From assembly GCA_004193285.1 (NCBI GenBank), contig SECP01000058.1:1-56063 (forward strand): 56,063 nucleotides of DNA. Direction: 5' to 3'. Below the pieces are notes generated by a model, which was not told the origin of the DNA, ran no database searches, and saw only the letters and a program-made list of their open reading frames with translations. The DNA comes from Myxococcales bacterium (GTDB lineage Bacteria > Myxococcota_A > Polyangia > Polyangiales > Polyangiaceae). The first letter of the stretch is position 1. Every line of letters starts with the position of its first letter. The position numbers and the translations under genes were made by a program. Positions 17,480 to 26,372 of the stretch are shown here, one piece after another.

Positions 17480-18517
17480 ATGAACAAGCCTTATCGTGTT
17501 TTGTGCGTCATCCCGACGTTGAACGAGGCCGCGCACATCGAAGGTGTGCTCGAGCGGCTGCTGCTCGACAAGGGGCCGCTGGTGCTGCGCATCGTGGTGG
17601 CCGACGGCGGCAGCACGGATCGCACTCGCGAAATCGTGCAGGAGTTTTCCCAGCGTCACCCCAACGTCCTGCTCATCAACAACCCGGAGCGCATCCAGAG
17701 CAGCGCCGTCAACGCCGCCGTCCGGCGCTATGGCCGCGACGCGGACATCCTCATTCGCTGCGACGCCCACGCCATCTACCCGGTCGGCTACTGCCGCAAG
17801 CTGGTGGAGACTCTGGAGCGCACCGAGGCGGACTCGGTCGTGGTTCCCATGGACTCGCTGGGCGAAACGCCGTTTCAGCGGGCGGTGGCGTGGGTCTCCA
17901 ACTCGCCGATCGGCACCGGCGGCTCCGCGCACCGCGCGGGCAAACAAAGCGGCTTCGTGGATCACGGTCACCACGCCGCCTTTCGGATGAGCATGTTCCG
18001 CGCCGCCGGCGGCTACGACGACAGCTTCACCCACAACGAGGACGCGGAGCTGGACTGCCGGCAGCGCGCGCTCGGTGCGCGAATCTACCTCGATAGCGAC
18101 GTGCGGCTCGGGTACCACCCTCGCAAGGACGTTCGCTCGCTGTTCTGGCAGTACTTCAAGTACGGCGCCGGTCGCTCGCGGACGGTGCGCCGTCACCCGC
18201 ACTCGCTGAGGGTCCGGCAACTCGCCGTACCGGGTCACCTCGCGGTTTCCCTGCTGGCCCCGCTGCTCTTGCCGTGGACTTCGCTGCTCCTCCTTTGGCC
18301 GGCCGCGTACCTCTCGGCGCTCCTCGCGTTCTCGGTCGTGCTCTGCGTTCGGCACCGCCAAGCGTACGCGCTCCTCGGCGGAGTCGCGGCGCTGGTCATG
18401 CACACCGCGTGGGCGCTGGGCTTCTTTCTCGGATTCTGGAACCACCGTGAGCGCGTCTGGCTGCGGGAGATGGCGGTGCCGCTCCGATTGCGAGCCGCGA
18501 CCGGAGACGGGTCATGA
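17480..18517 (+). CDS. Family 2 glycosyltransferase, ExoA-like, membrane-associated
   Basis: 345 residues. The start is placed at ATG 17480, five bases past the Wzc stop; an in-frame ATG at 17441 lies inside the upstream gene. N-terminal GT-A domain: VLCVIPTLNEAAHIEGVLE, IVVADGGSTDRTREIVQEF and RCDAHAIYP. The central FVDHGHHAAFRM and NEDAELDCRQRALG are typical of ExoA-type succinoglycan glucosyltransferases. The C-terminal third has hydrophobic segments (LAVSLLAPLLLPWTSLLLLW and LLGGVAALVMHTAWALGFFLGF) that anchor it to the membrane. It extends the lipid-linked repeat unit; donor sugar unknown. The stop overlaps the next start as ATGA. Confidence 0.9.
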   Translation: MNKPYRVLCVIPTLNEAAHIEGVLERLLLDKGPLVLRIVVADGGSTDRTREIVQEFSQRHPNVLLINNPERIQSSAVNAAVRRYGRDADILIRCDAHAIYPVGYCRKLVETLERTEADSVVVPMDSLGETPFQRAVAWVSNSPIGTGGSAHRAGKQSGFVDHGHHAAFRMSMFRAAGGYDDSFTHNEDAELDCRQRALGARIYLDSDVRLGYHPRKDVRSLFWQYFKYGAGRSRTVRRHPHSLRVRQLAVPGHLAVSLLAPLLLPWTSLLLLWPAAYLSALLAFSVVLCVRHRQAYALLGGVAALVMHTAWALGFFLGFWNHRERVWLREMAVPLRLRAATGDGS

Positions 18518-19704
18518 GCGAGTCAGGCGCCTTGCGCGTGTTGCTCGTGGATCCGTCCTTGTTCACCGCCCCTTACGACGCGGCCCTCACGCAAGGTTTG
18601 CTGGAGGCGGGAGTCGAGCCGAGCTGGGCCGTGCGTCCGATTCGCCCCGGGGACCGCCAGGAGTTGCCGCCCGAGCGCGTCGACCCGTTCTTTTACCAGT
18701 GGATCGAACGCGCGTCGTTCCTGCCGGCCAAGCTCCGCAGCGCGCTGAAAGGTTTGGCTCACGCCTTCGGCCTGGCCGGGCTCGTCTGGCGAGTCGCGCG
18801 GCGCCGTCCGGACGTCGTGCACTTTCAATGGGTGGTCGTCCCGCCGCTGGATACGCTCGCGATCTGGGTCATCAAGCTCTTCGCGCCGGTGGTCCTTACC
18901 GTCCACGACAGCGTTCCGTTCAACGGCCAGCGGATGTCGCGGCTGCAGACTTGGGGCTTCGAGCTGCCCATGCGCCTGAGCAATCGCGTGATCGTTCACA
19001 CCCGCGCGGGGCGCGACGCGCTCTTGGCTCGAAAGATCCCCGAAGAGAAGATCGCGGTAGTCCCGCACGGCCCGTTGTCATTGCCGATGCCGCCGACGCG
19101 GCCGCGCATCACCCGTGGCGGTCAAGACGACCGCTACACCTTCGTGGTCTTCGGCGAGATCAAGCCTTACAAGGGCTGCGACGTCATCGTGGAGGCGCTC
19201 GGCCTCCTTCCCTCGCTGATCAGAAAGCAGGCGCGGGTGGTGATTGCGGGAAGGCCTCGCATGGACCTTGCGCCCCTGCGCGAGCGCATCCGAGCGCTCG
19301 GCGTCGGATCGGAAGTGCAGATCCGCGCGGCTCGCCTCTCCGAGGAGGAGATGGTGGATTTGTTCGGCGAAGCCGACTGCTTCTTGATGCCGTACCGACA
19401 AATCGACGCGAGCGGCGTCTACTTTCTCGTGAAGTCCCTCGGGAAGTGGCTCATTGCGAGCCGGGTCGGGATCTTCGCGGAAGACTTGCAAGAAGGCACG
19501 CAGGGCTTCTTGGTGCCCCCTGGCAGCCCTGAGCAACTGGCCGTGTGCATGGCGCGCGCGGTGGTGGAGCGCCCGCGGCCGGAGAAGGTGGAAGCCGGCG
19601 CAGCGTGGACCGCCATTGGCCAGACCACGGCTCAGCTCTATCGCGAGCTCCTCGAGCCGGCCCCGGTTGGGGCCGAGGTGCTCAGCGGTGAGGAGGCGAG
19701 TTGA
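18514..19704 (+). CDS. Family 4 glycosyltransferase (GT-B fold)
   Basis: 396 residues. The N-terminal Rossmann half includes DVVHFQWVVVPPLDTL and VLTVHDSVPFN. The C-terminal half has FVVFGEIKPYKGCDVIVEAL, VVIAGRP and the nucleotide-sugar binding block EADCFLMPYRQIDASGVYFLVKSLGK, which corresponds to the family's conserved S-G-V region. A retaining transferase acting on the lipid-linked repeat unit is expected. The start overlaps the preceding stop as ATGA, and its own stop overlaps the TTG start of the polymerase gene. Confidence 0.9.
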   Translation: MSESGALRVLLVDPSLFTAPYDAALTQGLLEAGVEPSWAVRPIRPGDRQELPPERVDPFFYQWIERASFLPAKLRSALKGLAHAFGLAGLVWRVARRRPDVVHFQWVVVPPLDTLAIWVIKLFAPVVLTVHDSVPFNGQRMSRLQTWGFELPMRLSNRVIVHTRAGRDALLARKIPEEKIAVVPHGPLSLPMPPTRPRITRGGQDDRYTFVVFGEIKPYKGCDVIVEALGLLPSLIRKQARVVIAGRPRMDLAPLRERIRALGVGSEVQIRAARLSEEEMVDLFGEADCFLMPYRQIDASGVYFLVKSLGKWLIASRVGIFAEDLQEGTQGFLVPPGSPEQLAVCMARAVVERPRPEKVEAGAAWTAIGQTTAQLYRELLEPAPVGAEVLSGEEAS

Positions 19705-20972
19705 GCGACGCCGTCACGGTCTCCCGCAACAGCACGCAGCGCCGGGTGCTCCGCGCCGCGACTCTGCTGCTACTGCTTTCCGTGACGGTGCTGGAAAGAT
19801 TCGGCCTCACCGCGGGCGCGGTCTCGATCAGCGCGGCCATGCTCGCCATCTATCCGTTTCTGGGCATCGCGGGTCTGGCCGGGCAGCTGGTGCTCTCGCT
19901 CGAACGCACGCTGCTCTACGGCCTGTGCATGGCGGTGGCGCTCTCCAGCTTGCTGGTCAACGAGGAGAGCGCCTCGTTCAGCTCGTTCGCGCTCCTCGGG
20001 GCCATGTACCTCCCGTTCGTCTTCGTGCTGCGCGAGGGGGCGTTGGCGGAGGACGACGCGAGCTGGATCTACGCGCGCTTTCTGGACGTTTGCCTGCTCT
20101 GCGCGGCGGCGGGGGTGGCGCAGTTCGCGCTTCAGTTCGTCATCCACGCGCACTGGCTGTTCGACTACTCGAGCTACATCCCGGCCCCGCTGCGCATGAA
20201 CGGTATCTTCAATACCGTCATCCCCATGGGCTCGCTGAATAAGTCCAATGGCTTCTTTTTCCGAGAGCCGTCCGGCTTCTCGTACCTCATGGCGCTGGGG
20301 CTCATCGCCGAGACCGTCTCCTCCAAGCGCCCTTGGCGCGTTGCGCTCATGGCCGGGGCGCTGCTCCTCACTTACTCCGGTACCGGTATCCTCGCGCTGC
20401 TGCTGGCCTCCTTGTATCCGTTCGGCGTGAAAACAGTGCTCCGTCTGGCCGGCATCGTGCTCGCGGGCGCGCTCGTATTTTGGCTCCTGGGGGACGCGCT
20501 CAACTTGTCGTTCACCCTCGGTCGCGTCAACGAGTTCAGCTCGGACAGCAGTCAGAGCAGCGGCTACATTCGGTACGTGGCTCCCGGCCGCCTCGTCGCG
20601 GAGACGCTCGTGGACGCGCCCTTCAGCGCCTTCATCGGGCACGGGCCGGGAACGATTTTCCATACGTTGCGCTCGTACGAATTCCACGACCCGACCTGGG
20701 CGAAGCTGCTGTTCGAGTACGGTGCGTTTGGCTTTCTCGGGTTTTTGAGTCTTTTTCTTCTCACTTTGCGGCGGCGATCTTTGCCCGTTCAGCTGCGGGC
20801 GGCCCTGTTTTGGGGCTGGCTCGTCATGGGTGGTCACTTGCTGTCTCCGGAGCAAAACTTTCTTACGCTCGTGCTCGTCGGCCTCACGCCGTTCGGGAGC
20901 TCGCTGGCACCGGCCCGCGCGCGTACCGAATCCGCGCCGGCCGTGGCAGTGTCACGGGCAGCTTGGGCTTGA
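19701..20972 (+). CDS. wzy: O-antigen polymerase-like membrane protein (Wzy type)
   Basis: 423 residues with about ten to twelve hydrophobic segments and a large loop between about residues 150 and 190 containing FNTVIPMGSLNKSNGFFFREPSGFSYLMALGL. A second conserved stretch, SGYIRYVAPGRLVAETLVDAPFSAFIGHGPG, matches the Wzy_C-like loop. The start is TTG at 19701, with a full AGGAGG four bases upstream. Wzy proteins join exported repeat units into polymer at the periplasmic face. Sequence is poorly conserved in this family, so the call rests on topology, motif pattern and operon context. Confidence 0.83.
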   Translation: MSDAVTVSRNSTQRRVLRAATLLLLLSVTVLERFGLTAGAVSISAAMLAIYPFLGIAGLAGQLVLSLERTLLYGLCMAVALSSLLVNEESASFSSFALLGAMYLPFVFVLREGALAEDDASWIYARFLDVCLLCAAAGVAQFALQFVIHAHWLFDYSSYIPAPLRMNGIFNTVIPMGSLNKSNGFFFREPSGFSYLMALGLIAETVSSKRPWRVALMAGALLLTYSGTGILALLLASLYPFGVKTVLRLAGIVLAGALVFWLLGDALNLSFTLGRVNEFSSDSSQSSGYIRYVAPGRLVAETLVDAPFSAFIGHGPGTIFHTLRSYEFHDPTWAKLLFEYGAFGFLGFLSLFLLTLRRRSLPVQLRAALFWGWLVMGGHLLSPEQNFLTLVLVGLTPFGSSLAPARARTESAPAVAVSRAAWA

Positions 20973-20974
20973 AC

Positions 20975-22021
20975 ATGGAAGCACCTCTCATCAGCGTCAT
21001 CGTCACCTGCTACAACTACGGGCGCTACGTCGCGCAGGCGCTGGACTCCGCGCTCGCCCAGTGCTACCCGAACGTCGAGATCGTCGTCATCAACGACGGT
21101 TCGACGGACGACTCGCGGGAGGTACTGGCCCGCTACCAGGACCGAGTGCGCGTGATAGAGCAGCCGAACCGCGGCCACATCGCCGCTTACAACGCCGGCT
21201 TCGCGGCGTCGCGCGGGGAGATCATCGTGCTGCTGGACGCCGACGACGCCCTGGAGCCGGACGTGCTCTCCCGCGTCGTTGCGGTGTGGGGTCCCCCGGT
21301 CGCCAAGGTGCAGTGGGACCTCCGCATCATCGATTCCGAGGGGCGTGATCTGGGTCGCAAGTTCTGCCACTACGACGCCCACTACGACGCCGCGTCGGTA
21401 CGGCGCTCGTTCGAGGCGACCGGCACCTACCGCTGGCCAGTGTCGGTCGGCAACGCGTACGCGCGCTGGTTCGCGGAACAAATTTTTCCCCTGACGCCCG
21501 ACGTCGGGCCGGACGGCGCGCTCAATACGGTCGCGCCGCTGTACGGTGACGTCATCACCCTCCCGGAGGTGCTCGCTTCCTACCGGGTGCACGGGAACAA
21601 CACCTGGTCCGCCACCGGCTCGGACGCGTCACGCCTGCCGGCGCGCATCCGGCTCCGCCGGCGGGAGGTCGCGCTGTTGCAGCAGCACGCCGCAGAGCTC
21701 GGCGTATTACTCTCGAACGAAGACGTGCTCGACCACGAGCTGGCGTTCGTCAACTACCGGCTCATGGCCAAGAAGCTTGACCTGAGCTACCCGGGGAGCG
21801 AGTCCGAATCGGTCTCGAAGCTGCTCGCCACGGCGTGGCGCCTGCTGCGGGCGGAAGGTCACTCGCTCAGGCCGCTCGCCAAGCACGCGCTCTGGTTTTC
21901 GGCGCTGGCCGCGAGCCCGTCGGCGGCAACCCGCGGCTTGATGCGTCTGCGCTTCGGTCGCGGCGCCGTTCAAGGCGCGCTCGTCGAGGCGCGCGCGCGG
22001 CTACGGCGGAGCTTCGCATGA
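20975..22021 (+). CDS. Family 2 glycosyltransferase (paralogue of the operon's first gene)
   Basis: 348 residues from ATG 20975, two bases after the polymerase stop; the open frame extends upstream but only as overlap with the Wzy gene. Motifs: ISVIVTCYNYGRYVAQALDSAL, IVVINDGSTDDSREVLARY, YNAGFAASRGEIIVLLDADD and YRVHGNNTWS. These match the GT2 at 12467 almost block for block, including RVID/RIID downstream of the DxD. Two paralogues in one operon suggest related linkages in the repeat unit. The start of wzx overlaps its stop as ATGA. Confidence 0.92.
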   Translation: MEAPLISVIVTCYNYGRYVAQALDSALAQCYPNVEIVVINDGSTDDSREVLARYQDRVRVIEQPNRGHIAAYNAGFAASRGEIIVLLDADDALEPDVLSRVVAVWGPPVAKVQWDLRIIDSEGRDLGRKFCHYDAHYDAASVRRSFEATGTYRWPVSVGNAYARWFAEQIFPLTPDVGPDGALNTVAPLYGDVITLPEVLASYRVHGNNTWSATGSDASRLPARIRLRRREVALLQQHAAELGVLLSNEDVLDHELAFVNYRLMAKKLDLSYPGSESESVSKLLATAWRLLRAEGHSLRPLAKHALWFSALAASPSAATRGLMRLRFGRGAVQGALVEARARLRRSFA

Positions 22022-23508
22022 GCGTCCAGGAGCGCACCGCCAAGTCGGCCTTGTGGAGCCTGATCGAGAACGCCGGGCTGGCCCTGATCTCCATGGGCAC
22101 GCTGGTGATCTACACCCACCTGCTGTCCACGTCGGAGTTCGGGCTATTCGCCGTGGTCTTGGCGCTCGTCGAGCTCCTCCAGATCTTCGTCACGATGTTC
22201 TTTCACGATGCGCTCGTGCAGCGTGAGGACGCGAAGGATCTGCACTTCGATACCGCGTTCACGTTCGGGGTAGTGCTCAGCTTGGTGCTGGTGGCGCTCT
22301 GCCTGCTCCTCGCGCCGACGTTCGCGTCCCTCGTCTCCGAGCCCCGCGCGGCGGACGTGCTGCGGGCGATGTCCTTGTGCTTCCCCGCGGCGGCGGTGAG
22401 CGCCACCATCGTCGCCCGTCAGCGGCGAGAGCTGTCGTTTCGGCCCCTCGCGCTGCGCTCCCTCGTGGGCCGCTTCGCGGGCGCCGGCATCGGCGTCGTG
22501 CTCATCGTGGCCGGAGCCGGCGTCTGGGGGCTCATCGCTCAGCAAGTGCTGATTCAGGCGGTTGGCTCTGCCATCTTGTGGAAGACGAGCGAGTCCCGCC
22601 CCCGGCTCCGCTTCGGGGTTCGCGAGTTCAAAGAGCTCGGCACTTTTGGTGTGTATTCGATGGGCTCGCTGTTCCTCGTGTTCGGGGTAAAGCGCATCTT
22701 CGCGGTCGTCACCGGTATCTTCCTGGGGGTGGAGATCGCCGGATACCTGAACCTCAGCTTCCGCACGATTGACGTGTTTTGGTCCATCGCGGCCACCGCT
22801 GCGACTCAGGTGGCTCTGCCCACCCTCGCCAGCTTGCAGCAAGACATGCCGCGGCTGCGGCGCGCATTCCAGTTCGCGACGAGCTTCGTCTGCGTGGTGC
22901 TCTACGCATGCTTCATCGGCATCGGCGTGCTCTCCCCGGAGATTGTCGGCTTGATGTTCGGTGACAAGTGGCTCCCGGCCGCCCCGTACATCACGGTGCT
23001 CTCGCTCTTGGTGCTCGTGCAAGGGCCGCGAGTGCTCGTCGCCCCGCTCCTCACCGCCCTGGGTCGTCCCAAAGACCTGCTGCTGAGCAAGGCCGCCGAG
23101 CTCGCGTTCGTGGTGCTCGCGCTCGGTGTCACGCGCGTGCCGAGCCTGAGCTGGGCGGTCGGAATCTGGGTATGCCGCGAGCTGCTCGCGCTGCCCATCA
23201 CGCTGCGGCTGCTGAAGCGCGCCAGCGGGCTCGGCGCACTCGAGCAAGTGCGCGGGGCGTGGGTGCCCCTGGCGGCTTCCTTGGTGATGGTCGCGGCGGT
23301 GCTACTCGGTCGTTACCTGCTGCCGGACGGCGCGTCCGTGGTCGTCCGGCTCGTGCTCTTGGTACCGCTCGGCGCAGCGGCGTTTCTGGGCGTCACGTTC
23401 GTGCTCGACCGTGAGCTCATGAAGAGCCTCCTCGCCTTCGCCCAGTCGGCGCTGGCCCGAACGAAGCGACCTGCCGCCCAACCAGGACTCGCGGCCGGGG
23501 CCCCATGA
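22018..23508 (+). CDS. wzx: Wzx-like lipid-linked repeat-unit flippase
   Basis: 496 residues with about twelve to fourteen hydrophobic segments, the size and layout of the polysaccharide transport (MOP superfamily) proteins. The N-terminus TAKSALWSLIENAGLALISMGTLVIYTHLLS, then EFGLFAVVLALVELLQIF and later FWSIAATAATQVALPTLASLQ follow the family pattern. It should flip the undecaprenyl-linked oligosaccharide to the periplasmic face for Wzy. It is coupled by ATGA overlaps to the preceding glycosyltransferase and to the GH16 gene that follows. Confidence 0.92.
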   Translation: MSVQERTAKSALWSLIENAGLALISMGTLVIYTHLLSTSEFGLFAVVLALVELLQIFVTMFFHDALVQREDAKDLHFDTAFTFGVVLSLVLVALCLLLAPTFASLVSEPRAADVLRAMSLCFPAAAVSATIVARQRRELSFRPLALRSLVGRFAGAGIGVVLIVAGAGVWGLIAQQVLIQAVGSAILWKTSESRPRLRFGVREFKELGTFGVYSMGSLFLVFGVKRIFAVVTGIFLGVEIAGYLNLSFRTIDVFWSIAATAATQVALPTLASLQQDMPRLRRAFQFATSFVCVVLYACFIGIGVLSPEIVGLMFGDKWLPAAPYITVLSLLVLVQGPRVLVAPLLTALGRPKDLLLSKAAELAFVVLALGVTRVPSLSWAVGIWVCRELLALPITLRLLKRASGLGALEQVRGAWVPLAASLVMVAAVLLGRYLLPDGASVVVRLVLLVPLGAAAFLGVTFVLDRELMKSLLAFAQSALARTKRPAAQPGLAAGAP

Positions 23509-24803
23509 GGCTGGTTCGGGCCGTGCCCGCCGCGTTGCTGGCGCTTTGCTCTTGCCAGTTCGTCAAGCCGGCTCCGCCGGAGCCGCGCTTGGAGCCGGTG
23601 AAGTCGGCGGTTCCGGTCGCGCCTGTACCCAGCTACCCGCTGGACCCTACCGAGCTGGCACCGGCTGACCTGCGCGCCGAGTCGCGCGCGTTGGAGGGCG
23701 TGGTGTCCTTCCCGCTGGAGCCGGGCAAGCTCCGGCCCGGCCGCGCTTACCGGCTGCGCCTCACGGCGTCGAGCAAGGCGCCGGCCGCGGTCGCGGTCGT
23801 GTTCCGGGAGCCGAAGAAGAACGAATCTTTCCGGACCTACCGAGTAGCCGTCAGCGGCGAGCAGGCAAAGACGTACTCGCTGGAGCTCACCGCGCCTGCC
23901 TTCACCGAGCGCGCGGAGCTCCGCGTCGAGGCTAAAGGCGGCGTCACGATCAGCCAGGCTTCGCTTCAAGAGCGGGCCCCGCTCCCGCGCACCGAGCCGG
24001 TGGCGTCTTGGGCGGGCTCGTACGTGCCGCCGGGCTACGCGCTCGTCTACAACGACGAGTTCTCCGGCAAGTCGCTCGACCGCTCCAAGTGGTTCACCCG
24101 CTACATCTACTCGTCCGAGACTTTGGACCGGCTGAACGACGAAAATCAGCGCTACGCCGACAACGACAACCACCGGCTCGCGGGAGGAGTGCTGTACCTC
24201 ACCGCGAGGCGCAACAAGCTGAGCCGACCTTCCGGAGTGAACTACGAATCTGGCATGATTCGCTCGGATTTTACGCTGCGCTACGGCTTTCTGGAGGCCC
24301 GCGTGAAGATGCCGGGCGGCCTAGGCGTGTGGCCGGCGTTCTGGCTGAATTCGGACGTCTCGGAATCAGGCAAGCTCAGCCACCCGCCGGAGATCGACAT
24401 CTTCGAGTTCGTGAACAACGGCAAGGACGACCGCGTCCACGAGATTCACAGCGCGGTCACCAAAGACCCGCAGAACGAGACTCGCTTCTTCTACGAGCAC
24501 CCGAAGTTCAAGCGCAGCATTCAAAACTACCGAGCCCCCTTCAACTTCAACGAGGGCTTTCACACCATCGGCGCGGAGTGGACTCCGACCGAGGTGAGCG
24601 TGTTCGTGGATGGGCTCAAAATTTACACCCGCAACTTTCGCTGGGTCTACAAAGACGGGGACCTGGCTGCACCGGCCCACGTGCTGCTCAACCTCGCCAT
24701 CGGCGGGCAATGGGCGGGCCGCTACGGCATCGACGACAGCGCGTTCCCACAGTCACTCGCGGTCGATTGGGTGCGCGTCTATCAGAAGCCCGCAGGCTCG
24801 TAA
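23505..24803 (+). CDS. GH16 family glycoside hydrolase, lipoprotein
   Basis: 432 residues. A short signal peptide ends in a likely lipobox (LCSC, Cys17). A Pro-rich spacer and a beta-rich region (about 60-155, possibly carbohydrate-binding) follow, then the GH16 domain from about 165 (PPGYALVYNDEFSGKSLDRSKW). The catalytic signature PEIDIFEF gives Glu296 nucleophile, Asp298 and Glu301 acid/base, all intact. GH16 members cleave beta-1,3/1,4-glucans, galactans and similar chains. As the last gene of the assembly operon it more likely trims or releases the cell's own polysaccharide than feeds on external glycan; that is inferred from position. It converges with the next gene, with one base between the stops. 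Confidence 0.92.
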   Translation: MRLVRAVPAALLALCSCQFVKPAPPEPRLEPVKSAVPVAPVPSYPLDPTELAPADLRAESRALEGVVSFPLEPGKLRPGRAYRLRLTASSKAPAAVAVVFREPKKNESFRTYRVAVSGEQAKTYSLELTAPAFTERAELRVEAKGGVTISQASLQERAPLPRTEPVASWAGSYVPPGYALVYNDEFSGKSLDRSKWFTRYIYSSETLDRLNDENQRYADNDNHRLAGGVLYLTARRNKLSRPSGVNYESGMIRSDFTLRYGFLEARVKMPGGLGVWPAFWLNSDVSESGKLSHPPEIDIFEFVNNGKDDRVHEIHSAVTKDPQNETRFFYEHPKFKRSIQNYRAPFNFNEGFHTIGAEWTPTEVSVFVDGLKIYTRNFRWVYKDGDLAAPAHVLLNLAIGGQWAGRYGIDDSAFPQSLAVDWVRVYQKPAGS

Positions 24804-24804
24804 G

Positions 24805-25704
24805 CTACGCGAGCCGAACGCCGCTGTCGGGCGCGTGCTCTTCGTCGTCCAGCACCTCTTCCATCATCGCGGAGACCTCCGTAGGCTGACGCGTTCCGAG
24901 CGCGAGGCAGACGGCGCGCTCGCTCATCCGCCGAAGTCTCAGCTTCACGGCCGCGAGCGTCTCCGCACGGCTGTGCTCCCGGGAAAACTGCCAGCTCTTG
25001 CTGGAAAAGAAGCACAAATCACGCGCGTCTCTCAGCAGCGCGAGCTCGGGCGTCGAGCTCTCCCCGAGCTCACTCCGCGATGCGAGCTCGGTGGCCTCCA
25101 CGAGCTCGGCTCGCGCGAAGCCAAGACAGGTGAGCGAGCTCCAAACCACGCGCGCGCCGTTGCCGTGGATGGGTAAGAGCGCGTCATGAAACAGGGCCGC
25201 GATTTCCAGCGCGCGGGGCGGGTGTACGCTCGAACGGAGCAGCCATCGCCACACGTCGACGCCATCTCGGCTCGAGGTCAGCAGCCGGCGAGAGCTGAGC
25301 ACCTCCGCGAGCCGCGGAAGAGGGCGATAGTCCAGGGGGAGCGGCAAGAAGCGCTGGTAGCGATTGAGCAGCTCCTGCGCCGGTTGCACGCCGTCGAGCC
25401 AGTCTCGAGACCAGAGCACGAGCCGAAAGTCGCCGTCGGCCGCGACCTTATCGAGCAAGCGGTCGAAGGCGGTGACGTTCGCCCGCTCGTGCTGCCAGTG
25501 CGCCAGCGCAATCGTCAGCTCTGGAAGGCGGCCCTTGGGTGCGACACGAATGCGCTCGCAGCGCAGCTGACGCTGCAGGCAGCTCGACGCGTAGAGCGCG
25601 AGGCGCTGCTCGAGCGGGCTGGAGCCGGATTTGAGGTGGACCTCGCGGATGGTGCCGAGGGGCGACGACTGCGGGGCGACGGTCTGCCGAAAAGCCGATT
25701 CCAA
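24805..25704 (-). CDS. Hypothetical protein with HD-like segment
   Basis: 299 residues, apparent start TTG at 25704 with a weak ribosome site, so the true start is uncertain. No family is firmly recognised. A central block RALEIAALFHDALLPIHGNGARVVWSS, followed by a later LLRDARDLCFFSSKSWQF and AAVKLRLRRMSERAV, resembles the layout of small HD-domain-like proteins such as DUF4202: a His-Asp pair, then a second Asp with an aromatic helix. That comparison is by eye only. No signal peptide or membrane segment is present. Confidence 0.6.
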   Translation of the reverse strand: MESAFRQTVAPQSSPLGTIREVHLKSGSSPLEQRLALYASSCLQRQLRCERIRVAPKGRLPELTIALAHWQHERANVTAFDRLLDKVAADGDFRLVLWSRDWLDGVQPAQELLNRYQRFLPLPLDYRPLPRLAEVLSSRRLLTSSRDGVDVWRWLLRSSVHPPRALEIAALFHDALLPIHGNGARVVWSSLTCLGFARAELVEATELASRSELGESSTPELALLRDARDLCFFSSKSWQFSREHSRAETLAAVKLRLRRMSERAVCLALGTRQPTEVSAMMEEVLDDEEHAPDSGVRLA

Positions 25705-25822
25705 GGTGCTCGCCCCAGGTGCAGCCTACGTGCCAGCGACGGTCGAGCCCGCTCCTCGTTCAACGAGCCAGCTGCGGCTGGACCGCCGCGCGCTCCCGCG
25801 CGCACCGAGGCTGAATGCCTCG

Positions 25823-26278
25823 CTACTTGGCGCTTGGATCGAAGAGCCCGCGGATGGTCTGCGGCAGCCGCATCACTCCCGACTCGCGCACCACGGGCTG
25901 CGAGAGCGTGTTGGCAATGGTCACGATCATGCGGAGGGCGACTCGCTTCCCGGGCGATGCTTCCAGCTCGGTCCCGACGTCGAGCCGCTGCATCATGTCT
26001 CGGAAAGCACCGTCGATCTCCTGCTCGGTCGGCGAAGGCAACAGGCGCTCGAGCTCGCCAGAGAGCCGGCCGAGCGCGCTCGGGCTCATGCCAGAGGCAA
26101 CGATGGCAGCCTCCAGCTTGCTGAAGACCACGCTCGCCGGATCCGAGTAGTACGCCCCAGGGACGAGCCGCCCGCGCTCGGTGCAGCGGGGGCAGGTCGG
26201 GCTCGCTGACGGTGCGTCCTGGGTGGCCACGAGCCACAGACGTTTGCAGTCGGAGCAATAAGCTGGGTAGTGGCGCAT
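25823..26278 (-). CDS. Small zinc-ribbon protein of unknown function
   Basis: 151 residues. The N-terminus has two CxxC pairs (CSDC at 8-11 and CPRC at 29-32), as expected for a zinc ribbon. The rest is helical: VVFSKLEAAIVASGMSPSALGRLSGELERLL and MIVTIANTLSQPVVRESGVMRLP. No catalytic motif is seen. It is a single gene with about 95-120 bp of intergenic sequence on each side; a weak sigma-54-like match near 26311-26322 on the minus strand is not strong enough to call. Confidence 0.65.
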   Translation of the reverse strand: MRHYPAYCSDCKRLWLVATQDAPSASPTCPRCTERGRLVPGAYYSDPASVVFSKLEAAIVASGMSPSALGRLSGELERLLPSPTEQEIDGAFRDMMQRLDVGTELEASPGKRVALRMIVTIANTLSQPVVRESGVMRLPQTIRGLFDPSAK

Positions 26279-26372
26279 GCCCGGCTTCCGAGCATACAGG
26301 ACGGGGCGAGCCGGTCGCCACTAGCAGAACGGGGGCGCGGCGCGCCCTCCCTCAAACCGTACAAAACGGCTA

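Noticed and set aside
22144..23247. 367-codon minus-strand open frame opposite the flippase gene
   Set aside because: Antisense to a well-supported membrane protein; composition is Glu/Arg/His-rich and non-protein-like.
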